Part shown: positions 44,215 to 56,531 of the stretch, piece after piece | Layout of the letters: every line of letters begins with the position of its first letter | How positions within the stretch are numbered: position 1 is the first letter of the stretch | Source: Kocuria subflava | GTDB lineage: Bacteria > Actinomycetota > Actinomycetes > Actinomycetales > Micrococcaceae | Direction of reading: 5' to 3' | NCBI RefSeq assembly: GCF_012163155.1 | Contig: NZ_JAAVUN010000015.1 | Location: 1-64,000, forward strand | DNA: 64,000 nt | Program-made: the position numbers and the translations under genes | The notes under the pieces: generated by a model | Database searches by the model: none | Told to the model about the DNA's origin: nothing | The model's input: the letters and a program-made list of their open reading frames with translations, nothing else

Positions 44215-44817
44215 TCAGTAGCGCTTGGCGGCCTTGGGGTTGGCAGCGAGCTCTGCCGTGGTGGTGCGGTGGATCTTGCGTTCCACAAAGAAGGACAGGA
44301 AGGGCACCACACCGCCCAACGCCATGACGATCAGCTGCGGGAACGGCCAACGCATCATCAGCCAGATCCGGAAGCAGGAGAACAGGTACACCACGTAGAA
44401 CCAACCGTGAATGATCAGGATCCAGGTGGAGATGTTCACCCCGCCCTCAATGCTCATCAACTCGTTGTTGCGCATGCCCAACACGTTCGACTCACCCGTG
44501 GCCGCCCAGGTGCCCCCGGCGATGAGGTCATACCCAAAGCCGTAGCGGGTGATCATCTCCGCCACCAGCAGCAGCAGGAACGTACCTGAGACCCAAGCAC
44601 AGACCATGTAGAACCACAGCGCACCGCGGATCTGGGACTCGGTTCCGCCAAAGCGGCGTCTGGTACGAATGGCAGCCGAATCGGGGCCGCCGGGGCGCAA
44701 CGCCTTGTTGGGGTCAGCGCCTGCCGGCACCGGCACCCGTACTCCGTCAGTGCGTTCCTGTGGGCGCGCGGCAGCGGAGTCGGTGGGCGAAGCCGCGGGG
44801 TCAGTTGGCTGAGTCAT
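44215..44817 (-). CDS. DUF3817 integral membrane protein
   Basis: The 200-residue protein has a hydrophilic Pro/Ala-rich N-terminus of about 60 residues, followed by three membrane helices in a DUF3817 arrangement (ALWFYMVCAWVSGTFLLLLV, STWILIIHGWFYVVYLFSCF, LIVMALGGVVPFLSFFVERK). Function is unknown. It lies between surf1 and guaA, a conserved neighbourhood in actinobacteria, and is probably co-transcribed with the SURF1 gene 10 bp upstream. Confidence 0.88.
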   Translation of the reverse strand: MTQPTDPAASPTDSAAARPQERTDGVRVPVPAGADPNKALRPGGPDSAAIRTRRRFGGTESQIRGALWFYMVCAWVSGTFLLLLVAEMITRYGFGYDLIAGGTWAATGESNVLGMRNNELMSIEGGVNISTWILIIHGWFYVVYLFSCFRIWLMMRWPFPQLIVMALGGVVPFLSFFVERKIHRTTTAELAANPKAAKRY

Positions 44818-44826
44818 GGCGTGGTG

Positions 44827-45792
44827 TCACTTTCTGTTCGTCTCCGGGCGGCCGGCACCGGACTCAGCCGGTTGTTGGTCGTCAAAGAAGTAGTAGGCCT
44901 GCGCAACGGGGTCGTAGTAGTAGTAACGCCCGGTCTGCTCATCCCAGTAGTACGGAGTTTCTTCCCCGCCCAGGACAAACCAGTCCTCGGGGTCGGTTTG
45001 GCGCTTGTGGTCATCGGCCACGGAGCGGTACCAGATCCACAGGGCGAACGCTGCAAAAACGATCCATTCCACGGCGTAGAACAGGTTCAGCCAGTTCACG
45101 GAGGTGTCCGTGGGCTGCTGGTCCACCTGGACCACCTGGAGTCCTGAGCTGAGCAGTTCACCGTCCTGGGGCAGGGTGCCGTCGTCGTTGATCTGGGGGC
45201 CGTCAGCCGCCGTGGACTCGGCTTCTGCTGTGACGAATCCGGAGTAGACGGGCGCATCCCACACGTTGGTCAGTTGCGCCGGGGACAAACTGCGGTACAC
45301 GCCCGGGTCCTGGTCCTCGGTGGACAGCGGCGCCTCGGGTGGCAGGAATCGCCCCACCACCACGACGTCGCCTGACGGGACGTGAATCTCCTGGGCCGCC
45401 TCCGGCTCGGAAATCCAGCCGCGCACCACGGGGATGACCATGTCCTGACCCGCATCCGACCATTGCCCGGCCGAATCCGTGACGGTCAGTGCATCCACCA
45501 CCCACCATCCGGTCTGGCCGTTCTGGATCCGGCCGTCGACCAGAACTGTGGAGTCCTCCCGGTAGGAGCCTTCGGCCTCCACGGCTTGGTCCGCGAATGA
45601 AGCCAGTGCAGGTTCCCCGGCAGGAATGGCGTTGACCAGCGGTTGCACCGTTTCCTTGGCGGGGTCGAAGACCGTGCGGCCCTCCTCGCTGGAACTCAAC
45701 TGCCAGCGACTGAGCAGCACAAAAACGGTGGCGATGCTCAGACAGACCGCCAGAACGATCAATGACTTGGGTCTGAGAGCTGTCCGGAGCAC
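44827..45792 (-). CDS. SURF1-family protein with aromatic C-terminal tail
   Basis: SURF1 proteins assist assembly of haem-copper cytochrome oxidase. The 321-residue protein has an N-terminal membrane helix (residues 10-28), the SURF1 domain (GSYREDSTVLVDGRIQNGQT, then GWWVVDALTV) and a second membrane helix near residue 245. Unusually, about 60 residues follow, with a dense aromatic stretch (PYYWDEQTGRYYYYDPVAQA and then YYFF) resembling the eukaryotic OCRE aromatic-repeat pattern. ATG 45792. Neighbours are DUF3817 downstream and guaB3 upstream. Confidence 0.9.
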   Translation of the reverse strand: MLRTALRPKSLIVLAVCLSIATVFVLLSRWQLSSSEEGRTVFDPAKETVQPLVNAIPAGEPALASFADQAVEAEGSYREDSTVLVDGRIQNGQTGWWVVDALTVTDSAGQWSDAGQDMVIPVVRGWISEPEAAQEIHVPSGDVVVVGRFLPPEAPLSTEDQDPGVYRSLSPAQLTNVWDAPVYSGFVTAEAESTAADGPQINDDGTLPQDGELLSSGLQVVQVDQQPTDTSVNWLNLFYAVEWIVFAAFALWIWYRSVADDHKRQTDPEDWFVLGGEETPYYWDEQTGRYYYYDPVAQAYYFFDDQQPAESGAGRPETNRK

Positions 45793-45845
45793 CGTGTCAG
45801 TCTAGTGATCGCATCCGGGAGTCATCCAATCCAGATCCGGGCGGC

Positions 45846-46967
45846 TCAGCCGCGGACCACGACCTCCGAACGCTGGAAGGACTTCAGATCGGTGTACCCG
45901 GTGGTGGCCATGGCACCACGTAGTGAGCCCACCAGGTTGGAGGTCCCGTCCACGTGGTAGGAGGGCCCACGCAACAACTGTTCCAGCGGTGCCACGGACC
46001 CCACGTGGGTCCGGGCCCCGCGCGGTAGCTCCGCGTGGTGGGCCTCAGCACCCCAGTGGTAGCCCTGCCCCGGAGCCTCTTCCGCCCGTGCCAGGGCGGT
46101 GCCCAGCATGACGGAATCAGCGCCCATGGCCAGCGCCTTGACGATCGAACCGGAGGTGCCCAAACCGCCGTCGGCAATCACGTGGACGTATCGGCCACCG
46201 GATTCATCCAGATAGTCCCGGCGGGCGGCAGCGACGTCGGAAATCGCGGAGGCACCGGCGGCGTGGATGCCCAGGACGTGCTCGGTACGGGCAGCGGCTC
46301 CGCCACCCAGGCCCACCAGGACACCGGCTGCACCGGTGCGCATCAGGTGCAGTGCAGGGGTGTACCCGGCGGCACCTCCCACGATCACGGGAACGTCCAG
46401 GTCATAGATGAACTTCTTGAGATCCAGCGGCTCCTGGGCCTCGGAGACGTGCTCGGCAGACACCGTGGTCCCCCGGATCACAAACAGGTCCACGCCGGCT
46501 TCCAGCACGGTGCGGTAGTGCTCCTGGGTGCGCTGCGGGGTGAGAGCACCGGCCACGATCACACCGGCCTCACGGATTTCCCGCAGGCGTTCGGTGATGA
46601 GTTCGGGCTGGATGGGTTCGGCGTAGATCTCCTGCATGCGGCGGGTGGCTGCAGAGACGTCGTCGCCGGGCAGATCCGCGATCTCGTCCAGCAGCGGCTG
46701 GGGGTCCTCGTAACGGGTCCACAAACCTTCCAGGTTGAGCACTCCCAGGACACCCAACTTGCCCATGGCGATCGCGGTGGCAGGTGAGGTCACCGAGTCC
46801 ATGGGCGCACCGATGAACGGGGTGTCAAAGGAGTAGGCGTCGATCTTCCACGCAGTGGAGACCTCACGCGGGTCCCGAGTGCGCCGGGAGGGCACCAGTG
46901 CCACCTCGTCCAGGGAGAAGGTCCGGCGAGCGCGCTTGGAGCGGCCGATCTCAATGTCCAGATTCAT
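45846..46967 (-). CDS. guaB3: GuaB3 family IMP dehydrogenase-related protein
   Basis: This 373-residue TIM-barrel protein belongs to the actinobacterial GuaB3 group. It lacks CBS domains and has FSLDEVALVPSRRTRDPREV, GAPMDSVTSPATAIAMGKLG and VIADGGLGTSGSIVKALAMG. The catalytic-loop Cys sequence of true IMPDH (GSICTTR) is absent; VLVGLGGGAAARTE stands at that region, consistent with a different or lost activity. ATG 46967 is preferred to a TTG at 46973. It sits just downstream of guaB, as commonly seen. Confidence 0.93.
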   Translation of the reverse strand: MNLDIEIGRSKRARRTFSLDEVALVPSRRTRDPREVSTAWKIDAYSFDTPFIGAPMDSVTSPATAIAMGKLGVLGVLNLEGLWTRYEDPQPLLDEIADLPGDDVSAATRRMQEIYAEPIQPELITERLREIREAGVIVAGALTPQRTQEHYRTVLEAGVDLFVIRGTTVSAEHVSEAQEPLDLKKFIYDLDVPVIVGGAAGYTPALHLMRTGAAGVLVGLGGGAAARTEHVLGIHAAGASAISDVAAARRDYLDESGGRYVHVIADGGLGTSGSIVKALAMGADSVMLGTALARAEEAPGQGYHWGAEAHHAELPRGARTHVGSVAPLEQLLRGPSYHVDGTSNLVGSLRGAMATTGYTDLKSFQRSEVVVRG

Positions 46968-47044
46968 GTTCAATGGTCTGCGTCCTGATCAGTTCGGTAC
47001 GGGCTTGCACCCGGTGGTCTGGGCCTTGATGTGACTCGTGCGGT

Positions 47045-48616
<1,572 letters not shown>

Positions 48617-48646
48617 TCATGGGCGGCACGGACTGGCCTGCCGCGC

Positions 48647-50884
48647 TCAGAAGTACGTGGGGTCACTGGTCGGGTCGAAGGTGTCTTCAGCATCCTGCGG
48701 CAAGGGCAGATCAGGCTGTACCGGCACGTCAAAACCGTCGGACTCCACGGCTTCCGTGAACCGTTGGGCAAAGACCGGAGCCAAGGACTTGGTGAAAGGA
48801 ATCGTCAGGTGCCCACCGTCGCGCTGAACGTAGACGTTGCCGATCGAGGCCGGGCACTGCTGCTCCGGGCAGACCTGATCCAGCAGATCGATCTGGGAGA
48901 ACAGCGGATTCTCGTCAGCCATGCCCTGCATGGGATCCGGGGTGCCCAACATGGAATGGGTGCCGGTGCACTCGGGGTCAGTGGGGTCCCCGGAATCCAT
49001 GGCACATTCGATCAACCAGTCGTCAAACCGGGGAATGTCTCGAATGCCCAGAATCCGGTGCCCCTCATCCGTGTAGCGCTGCATCCGATCCACAAACCCG
49101 GCACGGTCGTACTCCACCTGGGAGTTGGTGAAGGTGGAGGTGGTGACCATCAGATCCGGATCAACGGCATCAATCAACGGGTCCACACCATCCAGCCACG
49201 GGATGCAGTTCTCAAAGGCCTGGTCCTGGTCACTGGTGATGAAACACCCGGGGCCGATGTAGGTGACCACTCGCCAGTTGTCGGCCTCCGCCAACGGACG
49301 CAGGGCATCCAACCAGTGTTCGGTGTGGGAGTTGCCGATCAACAGGATCGTCCGGTCAGGATTCTGGATCTCCGGGGTGGCGTTGGTGCACTGCTCCTGT
49401 GAAACCTCCGGGATGTTCCAGTCATCCGGGCAGGAGGGGCCACGATTGGGTGATTGGCGATCCAGCTGCCCGGGCAGCGGCAGCGCAGGCGCACCCGCGT
49501 TGCCCGTGAACTCAAAACCTGGCTGGAGGACGTAGGCGCCGGGGTTGTCCACCGTGGGACCCATGGCCGCGTTCTCCACCTGGTTGTCAATCGCGCCCTG
49601 CCACGCAAGCACCGGGGCAAGCCCCACAGCCAGGCACACCGCCACGGCACCGGCCATGCGGGGCTTGGTGAGTTCAGGCCACTTCCACTTCTTCAACGGA
49701 CGCTCAATGAACTTGGTGGCCGCAATGGCCAGACCCAAGGACATCAGAATCAGCACGACGCCGGAGATCGGTCCCGCCTGTGTCCGGTCCCGCACCACCA
49801 GGTAGGTGATCAACAGCGGCCAGTGCACCAGGTAGAGGGCATAGGAGGCATCCCCGAGTTTCACCAAGGCACGGGAGGCAAAGATCCGGTCCAGGCCGAG
49901 CGGAGAATTGGACTGCCCGGCAACCATGATTGCGGCGGCAGACAGCAGCGGCCACAGTGCGATCCACCCGGGGAACGCACCTTGGACGTCCACCACAAGA
50001 CCCACCAGGATCATGGAGATGAATCCGGCCCACCCCAGCACCACGCGCAACCACTGCGGCGGGTTCAGGAACGGGATGGCCAGGGCCAGCAGGGAGCCCA
50101 GGGCGAACTCCCACAGGCGGGTTCGGGTGTCAAAGTAGGCGAACTCCTGCTGGGAGGTCGTGGTGATCATGGAGAACACCAGGGAGGAGACGAACACCAG
50201 GCTGAAGGCCGTGGCCAGAACCGGCACCACCTTCAACCGGGTGCGCTTGACGATCAACCAGCTCAGACCAAAGATCAAGGGCCACAGCAGGAACACCTGA
50301 CCTTGAACGGACAAGGACCAGAAGTGCTGCAGCGGGCTGGCCGTGGAGCGGTCCGCAGCGTAGTAGTCCACCTGGGTGAAGGCCAGTTCCCAGTTCTGGG
50401 TGTAGGTCACCGTGGCAACGGACTGGTCAAGCACCTCTTGGTAGCGCGACGGCGGGAAGAAGATGGCCGTGAGCACCAAGGTTCCCAACACGGTGATGAC
50501 CGCCAGCGGAAGCAGCCGCTTGAACGTGTGCAACCAGTAGCGCCCCAGTTGCAGAGGGCGTCCACCCTCGAGCTTGCGCACAAAGGACAGGGTCATGAAG
50601 AACGCGGAGATCAGCAGGAAGATGTCCACGCCACCGGAAACCCGGCCCAAGAAGATGTGGTAGAAGACCACCATGAACACGGCCACGGCACGCAGGCCCT
50701 GGATTTCCGGTCGGAAGCCGGAGTAGCGAGCCACGCGGTCCACGGAGGCGGGGTCCAGGCCGACTGTCCCCTGGCCCTGAGCCTTTGCACCGCGCCCAGT
50801 TCCTGTCCCGTGCCCAGCTGCAGTCCCGTGCCCCATGCGTCCTGCTGCAGGAGTTTGTCCCCACGGCACCGCTTGTTCACCCAT
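48647..50884 (-). CDS. Membrane acyltransferase with extracellular SGNH domain (OatA/OafA-like)
   Basis: The 745-residue protein has an N-terminal acyltransferase-3 domain with about ten membrane helices (IQGLRAVAVFMVVFYHIFLG with the key Arg/His, GGVDIFLLISAFFMTLSF). A C-terminal extracellular SGNH hydrolase domain follows (ILLIGNSHTEHWLDALRPLA, GPGCF, and GGHLTIPFTKSLAPV with the catalytic His). Such enzymes O-acetylate peptidoglycan or surface glycans, often giving lysozyme resistance. ATG 50884 has GAGGA upstream and yields a Gly/Ala-rich leader. The groEL terminator lies between it and groEL, so it is separately transcribed. Confidence 0.92.
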   Translation of the reverse strand: MGEQAVPWGQTPAAGRMGHGTAAGHGTGTGRGAKAQGQGTVGLDPASVDRVARYSGFRPEIQGLRAVAVFMVVFYHIFLGRVSGGVDIFLLISAFFMTLSFVRKLEGGRPLQLGRYWLHTFKRLLPLAVITVLGTLVLTAIFFPPSRYQEVLDQSVATVTYTQNWELAFTQVDYYAADRSTASPLQHFWSLSVQGQVFLLWPLIFGLSWLIVKRTRLKVVPVLATAFSLVFVSSLVFSMITTTSQQEFAYFDTRTRLWEFALGSLLALAIPFLNPPQWLRVVLGWAGFISMILVGLVVDVQGAFPGWIALWPLLSAAAIMVAGQSNSPLGLDRIFASRALVKLGDASYALYLVHWPLLITYLVVRDRTQAGPISGVVLILMSLGLAIAATKFIERPLKKWKWPELTKPRMAGAVAVCLAVGLAPVLAWQGAIDNQVENAAMGPTVDNPGAYVLQPGFEFTGNAGAPALPLPGQLDRQSPNRGPSCPDDWNIPEVSQEQCTNATPEIQNPDRTILLIGNSHTEHWLDALRPLAEADNWRVVTYIGPGCFITSDQDQAFENCIPWLDGVDPLIDAVDPDLMVTTSTFTNSQVEYDRAGFVDRMQRYTDEGHRILGIRDIPRFDDWLIECAMDSGDPTDPECTGTHSMLGTPDPMQGMADENPLFSQIDLLDQVCPEQQCPASIGNVYVQRDGGHLTIPFTKSLAPVFAQRFTEAVESDGFDVPVQPDLPLPQDAEDTFDPTSDPTYF

Positions 50885-50964
50885 GGATTCCTCGATCACT
50901 GTGTGACGTCTTCCGGGTGGCCACTCTCCCCGGGACCACCCGGGGCATGAACTTATCAGCGAAA

Positions 50965-50998
50965 AGCCTCGCCTCCCCGTCATCGGGGAGGCGAGGCT
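50965..50998 (-). terminator. groESL terminator
   Basis: Arms 50965-50979 and 50984-50998 are perfect 15-bp reverse complements with a four-base loop. On the minus strand the stem is followed by a TTTT run. It lies 53 bp after the groEL stop, a textbook intrinsic terminator for the groES-groEL transcript. Confidence 0.88.
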
Positions 50999-51050
50999 CA
51001 TCACGTCATGCGGCGTTCATCCGCCGGTCACAGCTGGTTGGGCAACCACC

Positions 51051-52652
<1,602 letters not shown>

Positions 52653-52657
52653 TCAGA

Positions 52658-52954
52658 TCACTTCTCGACGACGGCGAGGACGTCGCGAGCCGGCAGCACC
52701 AGGTACTCCTGACCGCCGTACTTGACCTCGGTTCCGCCGTACTTGGAGAAGATCACGACGTCGCCTTCCTTGACGTCCATGGGAAGGCGGTTGCCGGACT
52801 CGTCGAAACGGCCGGGGCCAACAGCCAGGACCTTGCCCTCCTGGGGCTTCTCCTTGGCGGTGTCCGGGATGACCAGACCGGAAGCGGTGGTCTGCTCGGC
52901 CTCAACGACCTGGACAACAATGCGGTCTTCGAGCGGCTTGATGGAGATCGACAC
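52658..52954 (-). CDS. groES: Co-chaperonin GroES
   Basis: The 98-residue protein has the GroES fold ([20 protein letters not shown], mobile loop [19 protein letters not shown], then [20 protein letters not shown]). It caps the GroEL ring. GTG 52954 has a strong AAAGGAGA seven bases upstream. The predicted promoter lies some 225 bases upstream, so the transcript has a long leader. Confidence 0.97.
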   Translation of the reverse strand: MSISIKPLEDRIVVQVVEAEQTTASGLVIPDTAKEKPQEGKVLAVGPGRFDESGNRLPMDVKEGDVVIFSKYGGTEVKYGGQEYLVLPARDVLAVVEK

Positions 52955-53153
52955 GATGTCTCCTTTTCTTGGACTCGAGTGTGAGTCCCAGTTGAGTTTT
53001 TGTGCTTGTCATGTCCCATCCACACAAGCTGCTGCTCCCCGGGCAAGGCAGCCACCGAACCAGGTTCGACGGCGATGCCGCGGGGATCTTGACGTGGATG
53101 TTGACCTGCGGGGGTGCCAATCGTCGTCGCGGTGCCGATCGGCCCGAATCCCA

Positions 53154-53180
53154 TTAGCACCCTCCCAGGGAGAGTGCCAA
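53154..53180 (-). promoter_or_regulatory. CIRCE element 1 (HrcA operator)
   Basis: TTAGCACCC (53154-53162), nine bases, GAGTGCCAA (53172-53180) matches the CIRCE consensus TTAGCACTC-N9-GAGTGCTAA at 16 of 18 arm positions, with exact spacing. It begins at about +1 of the predicted groES promoter, so bound HrcA would block transcription. Confidence 0.92.
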
Positions 53181-53185
53181 CGCTC

Positions 53186-53214
53186 ACTGTAAGAGGCCCC
53201 TAGCAGTCGGTCAA
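53186..53214 (-). promoter_or_regulatory. groESL sigma-70-type promoter
   Basis: On the minus strand TTGACC (53214-53209) and TACAGT (53191-53186) are separated by exactly 17 bases. The start site would fall near 53180, at the edge of CIRCE 1, while the -35 box lies inside CIRCE 2. Confidence 0.85.
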
Positions 53215-53226
53215 GGCGAGTGCCAG
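53200..53226 (-). promoter_or_regulatory. CIRCE element 2 (degenerate)
   Basis: CTAGCAGTC (53200-53208), nine bases, GAGTGCCAG (53218-53226) has the exact 9-9-9 CIRCE geometry, with 14 of 18 arm positions matching consensus by my count. It overlaps the -35 box and spacer of the groES promoter. Two CIRCE sites, 46 bp apart, suggest cooperative HrcA control. Confidence 0.75.
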
Positions 53227-53343
53227 GGGGGTAGCTGTGAGCGGAATCCTGAAGCGGGAGGATCCATCCACATGACCAAGACACCAGAATTAGCGAACAT
53301 ATGTATGTCTTAATTTGTCTCACATGCGATCTGACTCATCAAC

Positions 53344-53362
53344 TTAGGCTAGCCTTCCCTAT
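53344..53362 (+). promoter_or_regulatory. DtxR/IdeR iron box
   Basis: TTAGGCTAGCCTTCCCTAT closely follows the 19-bp DtxR/IdeR consensus TTAGGTTAGCCTAACCTAA, with 15 of 19 matches by my count. It lies about 100 bp before the siderophore-binding protein gene, so iron-bound DtxR/IdeR should repress the uptake operon in iron-replete cells. The rest of the 53227-53460 gap shows no gene. Confidence 0.85.
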
Positions 53363-53460
53363 GTCATCGCGCGCACCACATCCACCGGTTGTGTCCGTGA
53401 ACGCCACCTTTCACCTGGCCTTCACGTGCGTCTCAACCGGTTCACGCAGAAGGGATCTCC

Positions 53461-54441
53461 ATGCTCTCCCCACGCACCCGCTGGGTGGCTCTCTCCGGTG
53501 CTCTGGCTCTGGCCCTGTCCGCTTGCGGCGCCACCTCAGACGGCAACCAGGAATCCAACGGTGAGACCACCACCGTTGAAGTTGAGGACAACCACGGCAC
53601 CCAGTCCGTGGAGGTTCCGCCCGCAACCGTGGTGGCCACGGACAACCGCGTTTTCGAAACGCTGGACACATGGAATGTTGAGCTGGCTGCCGCCCCCAAG
53701 CCGATCATGCCGGACACCGTTTCCTACACGAAGAACGCAGACGTCATTGATCTGGGCAACCACCGCGAACCCGATCTGGAAGCCGTGGTGGCGGCCGACC
53801 CTGACTTGATCATCAACGGCCAGCGCTTTGCCGACTATTACGACGACTTCCAGCAGCTGACCCCGGACGCCACCCTGGTGGAGCTGGATCCCCGTGACGG
53901 CGAGCCCTTTGATGAGGAACTGAAGCGTCAGACCTCCACCTTGGGCGAAATCTTTGACAATGAAGATGAGGCCGACCAGATCAACCAGGATCTGGATGAC
54001 GCCATTGAACGCGTCAAGAACGCCTACCAGGAGGGTGAGACGGTCATGGCCGTCAACGTCTCAGGTGGCGAAATCGGCTACATCGCACCCGGTGTGGGCC
54101 GGACCCTGGGCCCGGTCTTCGAGATTCTGGGGTTGACCCCCGCTCTGGAGATCGAAGGCGCCAGTGACGACCACCAGGGTGATGACATCTCCGTGGAAGC
54201 CATTGCCGATGCCAACCCGGACTGGATCCTGGTGATGGACCGGGATGCCGCAGTCAGCGCGGATGAGGTCTACACGCCTGCCGAACAGGTGATCCAGGGC
54301 TCCGAGGCCTTGAGCAACGTCTCCGCCGTCCAGGAGGGCAACGTGGTCTACATGCCCAGCGACACCTACACCAACGAGGGCATCCAGACCTACACCGAGT
54401 TCTTCAACGCCCTGGCCGATGCCATGGAGAACAAGAGCTGA
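53461..54441 (+). CDS. Siderophore ABC transporter substrate-binding lipoprotein
   Basis: The 326-residue lipoprotein has lipobox LSAC (Cys22), then a FecB/CeuE-type binding domain: VEVPPATVVATDNRVFETLD, DVIDLGNHREPDLEAVVAAD and PDLIINGQRFADYYDD, with the long alpha-helical backbone of this class. It captures ferric siderophore outside the membrane and hands it to the two permeases that follow. ATG 53461 has AAGGGA upstream. It heads a four-gene operon behind the iron box at 53344. The siderophore type is unknown; resemblance to YclQ/CeuE suggests a catecholate. Confidence 0.93.
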   Translation: MLSPRTRWVALSGALALALSACGATSDGNQESNGETTTVEVEDNHGTQSVEVPPATVVATDNRVFETLDTWNVELAAAPKPIMPDTVSYTKNADVIDLGNHREPDLEAVVAADPDLIINGQRFADYYDDFQQLTPDATLVELDPRDGEPFDEELKRQTSTLGEIFDNEDEADQINQDLDDAIERVKNAYQEGETVMAVNVSGGEIGYIAPGVGRTLGPVFEILGLTPALEIEGASDDHQGDDISVEAIADANPDWILVMDRDAAVSADEVYTPAEQVIQGSEALSNVSAVQEGNVVYMPSDTYTNEGIQTYTEFFNALADAMENKS

Positions 54442-54448
54442 TTCACCC

Positions 54449-55456
54449 ATGACACCACCACGAGCAGCAGTTTCCACCACGGCAACCCGCCCCGAGCATC
54501 GATTCAAGGGGAGGTTGTTCGACTGGAAGCTGCTGCTCGGCGTTGTGGGTGTGGCAGGACTTCTGATGCTGTCCCTCACCACTGGCGTCTACGACGTCTT
54601 CGGCGCAGGGGACGGCGGTCAGATGTTCGCCATCACCCGCATCCCCCGGACCATCGCGTTGGTCTTGGCAGGTGCAGCCATGGCCATGTCCGGTCTGGTC
54701 ATGCAGTTGCTGACCCAGAACCGGTTTGTGGAACCCACCACCACGGGGACCACCGAGTGGGCCGGACTGGGCCTGCTGACGGTCATGATCATTTTCCCCA
54801 CCGCCTCCATCATCGGTCGGATGACCGGGGCCGTGATCGCAGCCTTCATCGGCACCATGGTGTTTTTCCTATTCCTGCGCCGAGTCTCCCTGCGGTCCTC
54901 CCTGATCGTGCCGATCGTCGGCATCATGCTGGGAGCCGTGGTGGGCTCGATCTCCACGTTCATCGCCTTGCAGACGGACACCCTGCAGAACCTGGGGGTG
55001 TGGTTTGCAGGCTCCTTCACCTCCGTGCTGCGTGGCCAGTACGAGTTGCTGTGGATCGTGGCCCTGATTGCAGTGGCCGTGTTCTTGGTGGCGGATCGGC
55101 TCACCGTGGCGGGTCTGGGTGAGGACGTCGCCACCAACGTGGGGCTGAACTACAACCGGATCATGTTGCTGGGCACCGGATTGATTGCCGTGGCCACAGG
55201 GGTGGTGACGGTCGTCGTCGGGAATCTGCCGTTCCTGGGGCTGATCGTGCCGAACATCGTGTCCATGTTCCGAGGGGACGATCTGCGCTCCAACCTGCCG
55301 TGGGTGTGCCTGCTCGGCATTGCGATCGTGACTGTCTGCGACTTGATCGCGAGGACCATCATCATGCCGTTCGAGGTCCCGGTCTCCGTGATCCTGGGAA
55401 TCGTGGGGGCCGTGGTGTTCATCTTCCTGCTGCTGCGTCAGAGGCGTCGTGCTTAG
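54449..55456 (+). CDS. Iron-siderophore ABC permease 1 (FecCD family)
   Basis: This 335-residue permease of the FecCD family has about nine membrane helices. It shows IPRTIALVLAGAAMAMSGLV near residue 67 and later GNLPFLGLIVPNIVSMFRG, the conserved loop that contacts the ATPase. ATG 54449 lies 7 bp after the binding protein stop. It forms a heterodimer with the next permease. Confidence 0.92.
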   Translation: MTPPRAAVSTTATRPEHRFKGRLFDWKLLLGVVGVAGLLMLSLTTGVYDVFGAGDGGQMFAITRIPRTIALVLAGAAMAMSGLVMQLLTQNRFVEPTTTGTTEWAGLGLLTVMIIFPTASIIGRMTGAVIAAFIGTMVFFLFLRRVSLRSSLIVPIVGIMLGAVVGSISTFIALQTDTLQNLGVWFAGSFTSVLRGQYELLWIVALIAVAVFLVADRLTVAGLGEDVATNVGLNYNRIMLLGTGLIAVATGVVTVVVGNLPFLGLIVPNIVSMFRGDDLRSNLPWVCLLGIAIVTVCDLIARTIIMPFEVPVSVILGIVGAVVFIFLLLRQRRRA

Positions 55457-55469
55457 GCCGGGGGCAGTG

Positions 55470-56531
55470 ATGCAGAAGAAGATCAGACGACCCGGCACGG
55501 CACTCAGAACACCCCGGGTGACGCAGGTGCGCCACGGCGCCAGCGCCTTCCCCACGTCCGCCGCCAAGCGCCGGTACTTCACCATCCTGTTGGTGATGGT
55601 GGTGGCCTCGGCGGCCTTCGGCTTCGGGCTGCTGGCCTGGAACAACCCCGCACCGTACGGCAGCTCCGGATTCTGGCGGATCGCGGAGATGCGGACCACC
55701 AACGTGATCATCATGGCTGTGGTGGCCTTCTGCCAGGCCATGGCCACAGTCAGCTTCCAGACCGTCACCAACAACCGGATCATCACCCCGTCCATCATGG
55801 GTTTTGAGTCCCTCTACGTGGCCATCCAGACCTCCACGGTGTACCTGCTGGGGGCCGCCGGGCTGATTGCCTTCAGCGGAACTCCCCAGTTCTTGTTCCA
55901 GATCAGCGTGATGGTGACCTTCGCGTTGCTGCTCTACGGCTGGTTGCTCTCCGGGAAGTACGGCAACATGCAGGTGATGTTGCTGGTGGGCATCATCATC
56001 GGCGGCGGGCTGGGCTCCGTGTCCACGTTCATGCAGCGCCTGCTCTCCCCCAGCGAGTTCGATCTGCTCTCCGCCCGGCTCTTTGGCTCCGTGACCAATG
56101 CAGAGGCCGGTTACCTGCCGATCGCCATCCCCCTGTGCCTGGTGGCCGGGGCGGCCCTGTGGTTCAACGCCCGGCGCCTGAACCTGGTGTCCCTGGGCCG
56201 GGATTCCACCGTCAATCTGGGCCTGAACCACCGGTTTGAAACCATCAAGGTGCTGTTTCTGGTCTCCATCCTGATGGCCATCTCCACCGCTTTGGTGGGT
56301 CCCATGACTTTCCTGGGCTTCCTGGTGGCCACATTGGCCTACCAGTTCGCCGACACCTACGACCACCGATTCGTGTTCCCCATGGCCTTCTTCACCGGCT
56401 TTGTGGTGCTCACCGGCGCCTACTTTGTGATGAACCACGTGTTCTACGCCCAAGGTGTGGTGGGCATCATCATCGAGTTAGTGGGCGGATCGGTCTTCCT
56501 GTACGTCATCCTGCGAAAGGGACGCTTGTGA
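55470..56531 (+). CDS. Iron-siderophore ABC permease 2 (FecCD family)
   Basis: The 353-residue protein is the second FecCD-type permease, with FQTVTNNRIITPSIMGFESL and later GPMTFLGFLVATLAYQFAD as family landmarks. It has about nine membrane helices after a basic N-terminus of some 40 residues. The start is ambiguous among GTG 55449, GTG 55467 and ATG 55470; the ATG is listed. Its stop overlaps the ATPase start. Confidence 0.9.
   Translation: MQKKIRRPGTALRTPRVTQVRHGASAFPTSAAKRRYFTILLVMVVASAAFGFGLLAWNNPAPYGSSGFWRIAEMRTTNVIIMAVVAFCQAMATVSFQTVTNNRIITPSIMGFESLYVAIQTSTVYLLGAAGLIAFSGTPQFLFQISVMVTFALLLYGWLLSGKYGNMQVMLLVGIIIGGGLGSVSTFMQRLLSPSEFDLLSARLFGSVTNAEAGYLPIAIPLCLVAGAALWFNARRLNLVSLGRDSTVNLGLNHRFETIKVLFLVSILMAISTALVGPMTFLGFLVATLAYQFADTYDHRFVFPMAFFTGFVVLTGAYFVMNHVFYAQGVVGIIIELVGGSVFLYVILRKGRL

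Noticed and set aside
49454-50950. A 498-codon plus-strand frame opposite the acyltransferase gene
   Set aside because: Gln/His/Gly-rich shadow of a well-supported membrane acyltransferase gene; no start signal or recognisable motif.
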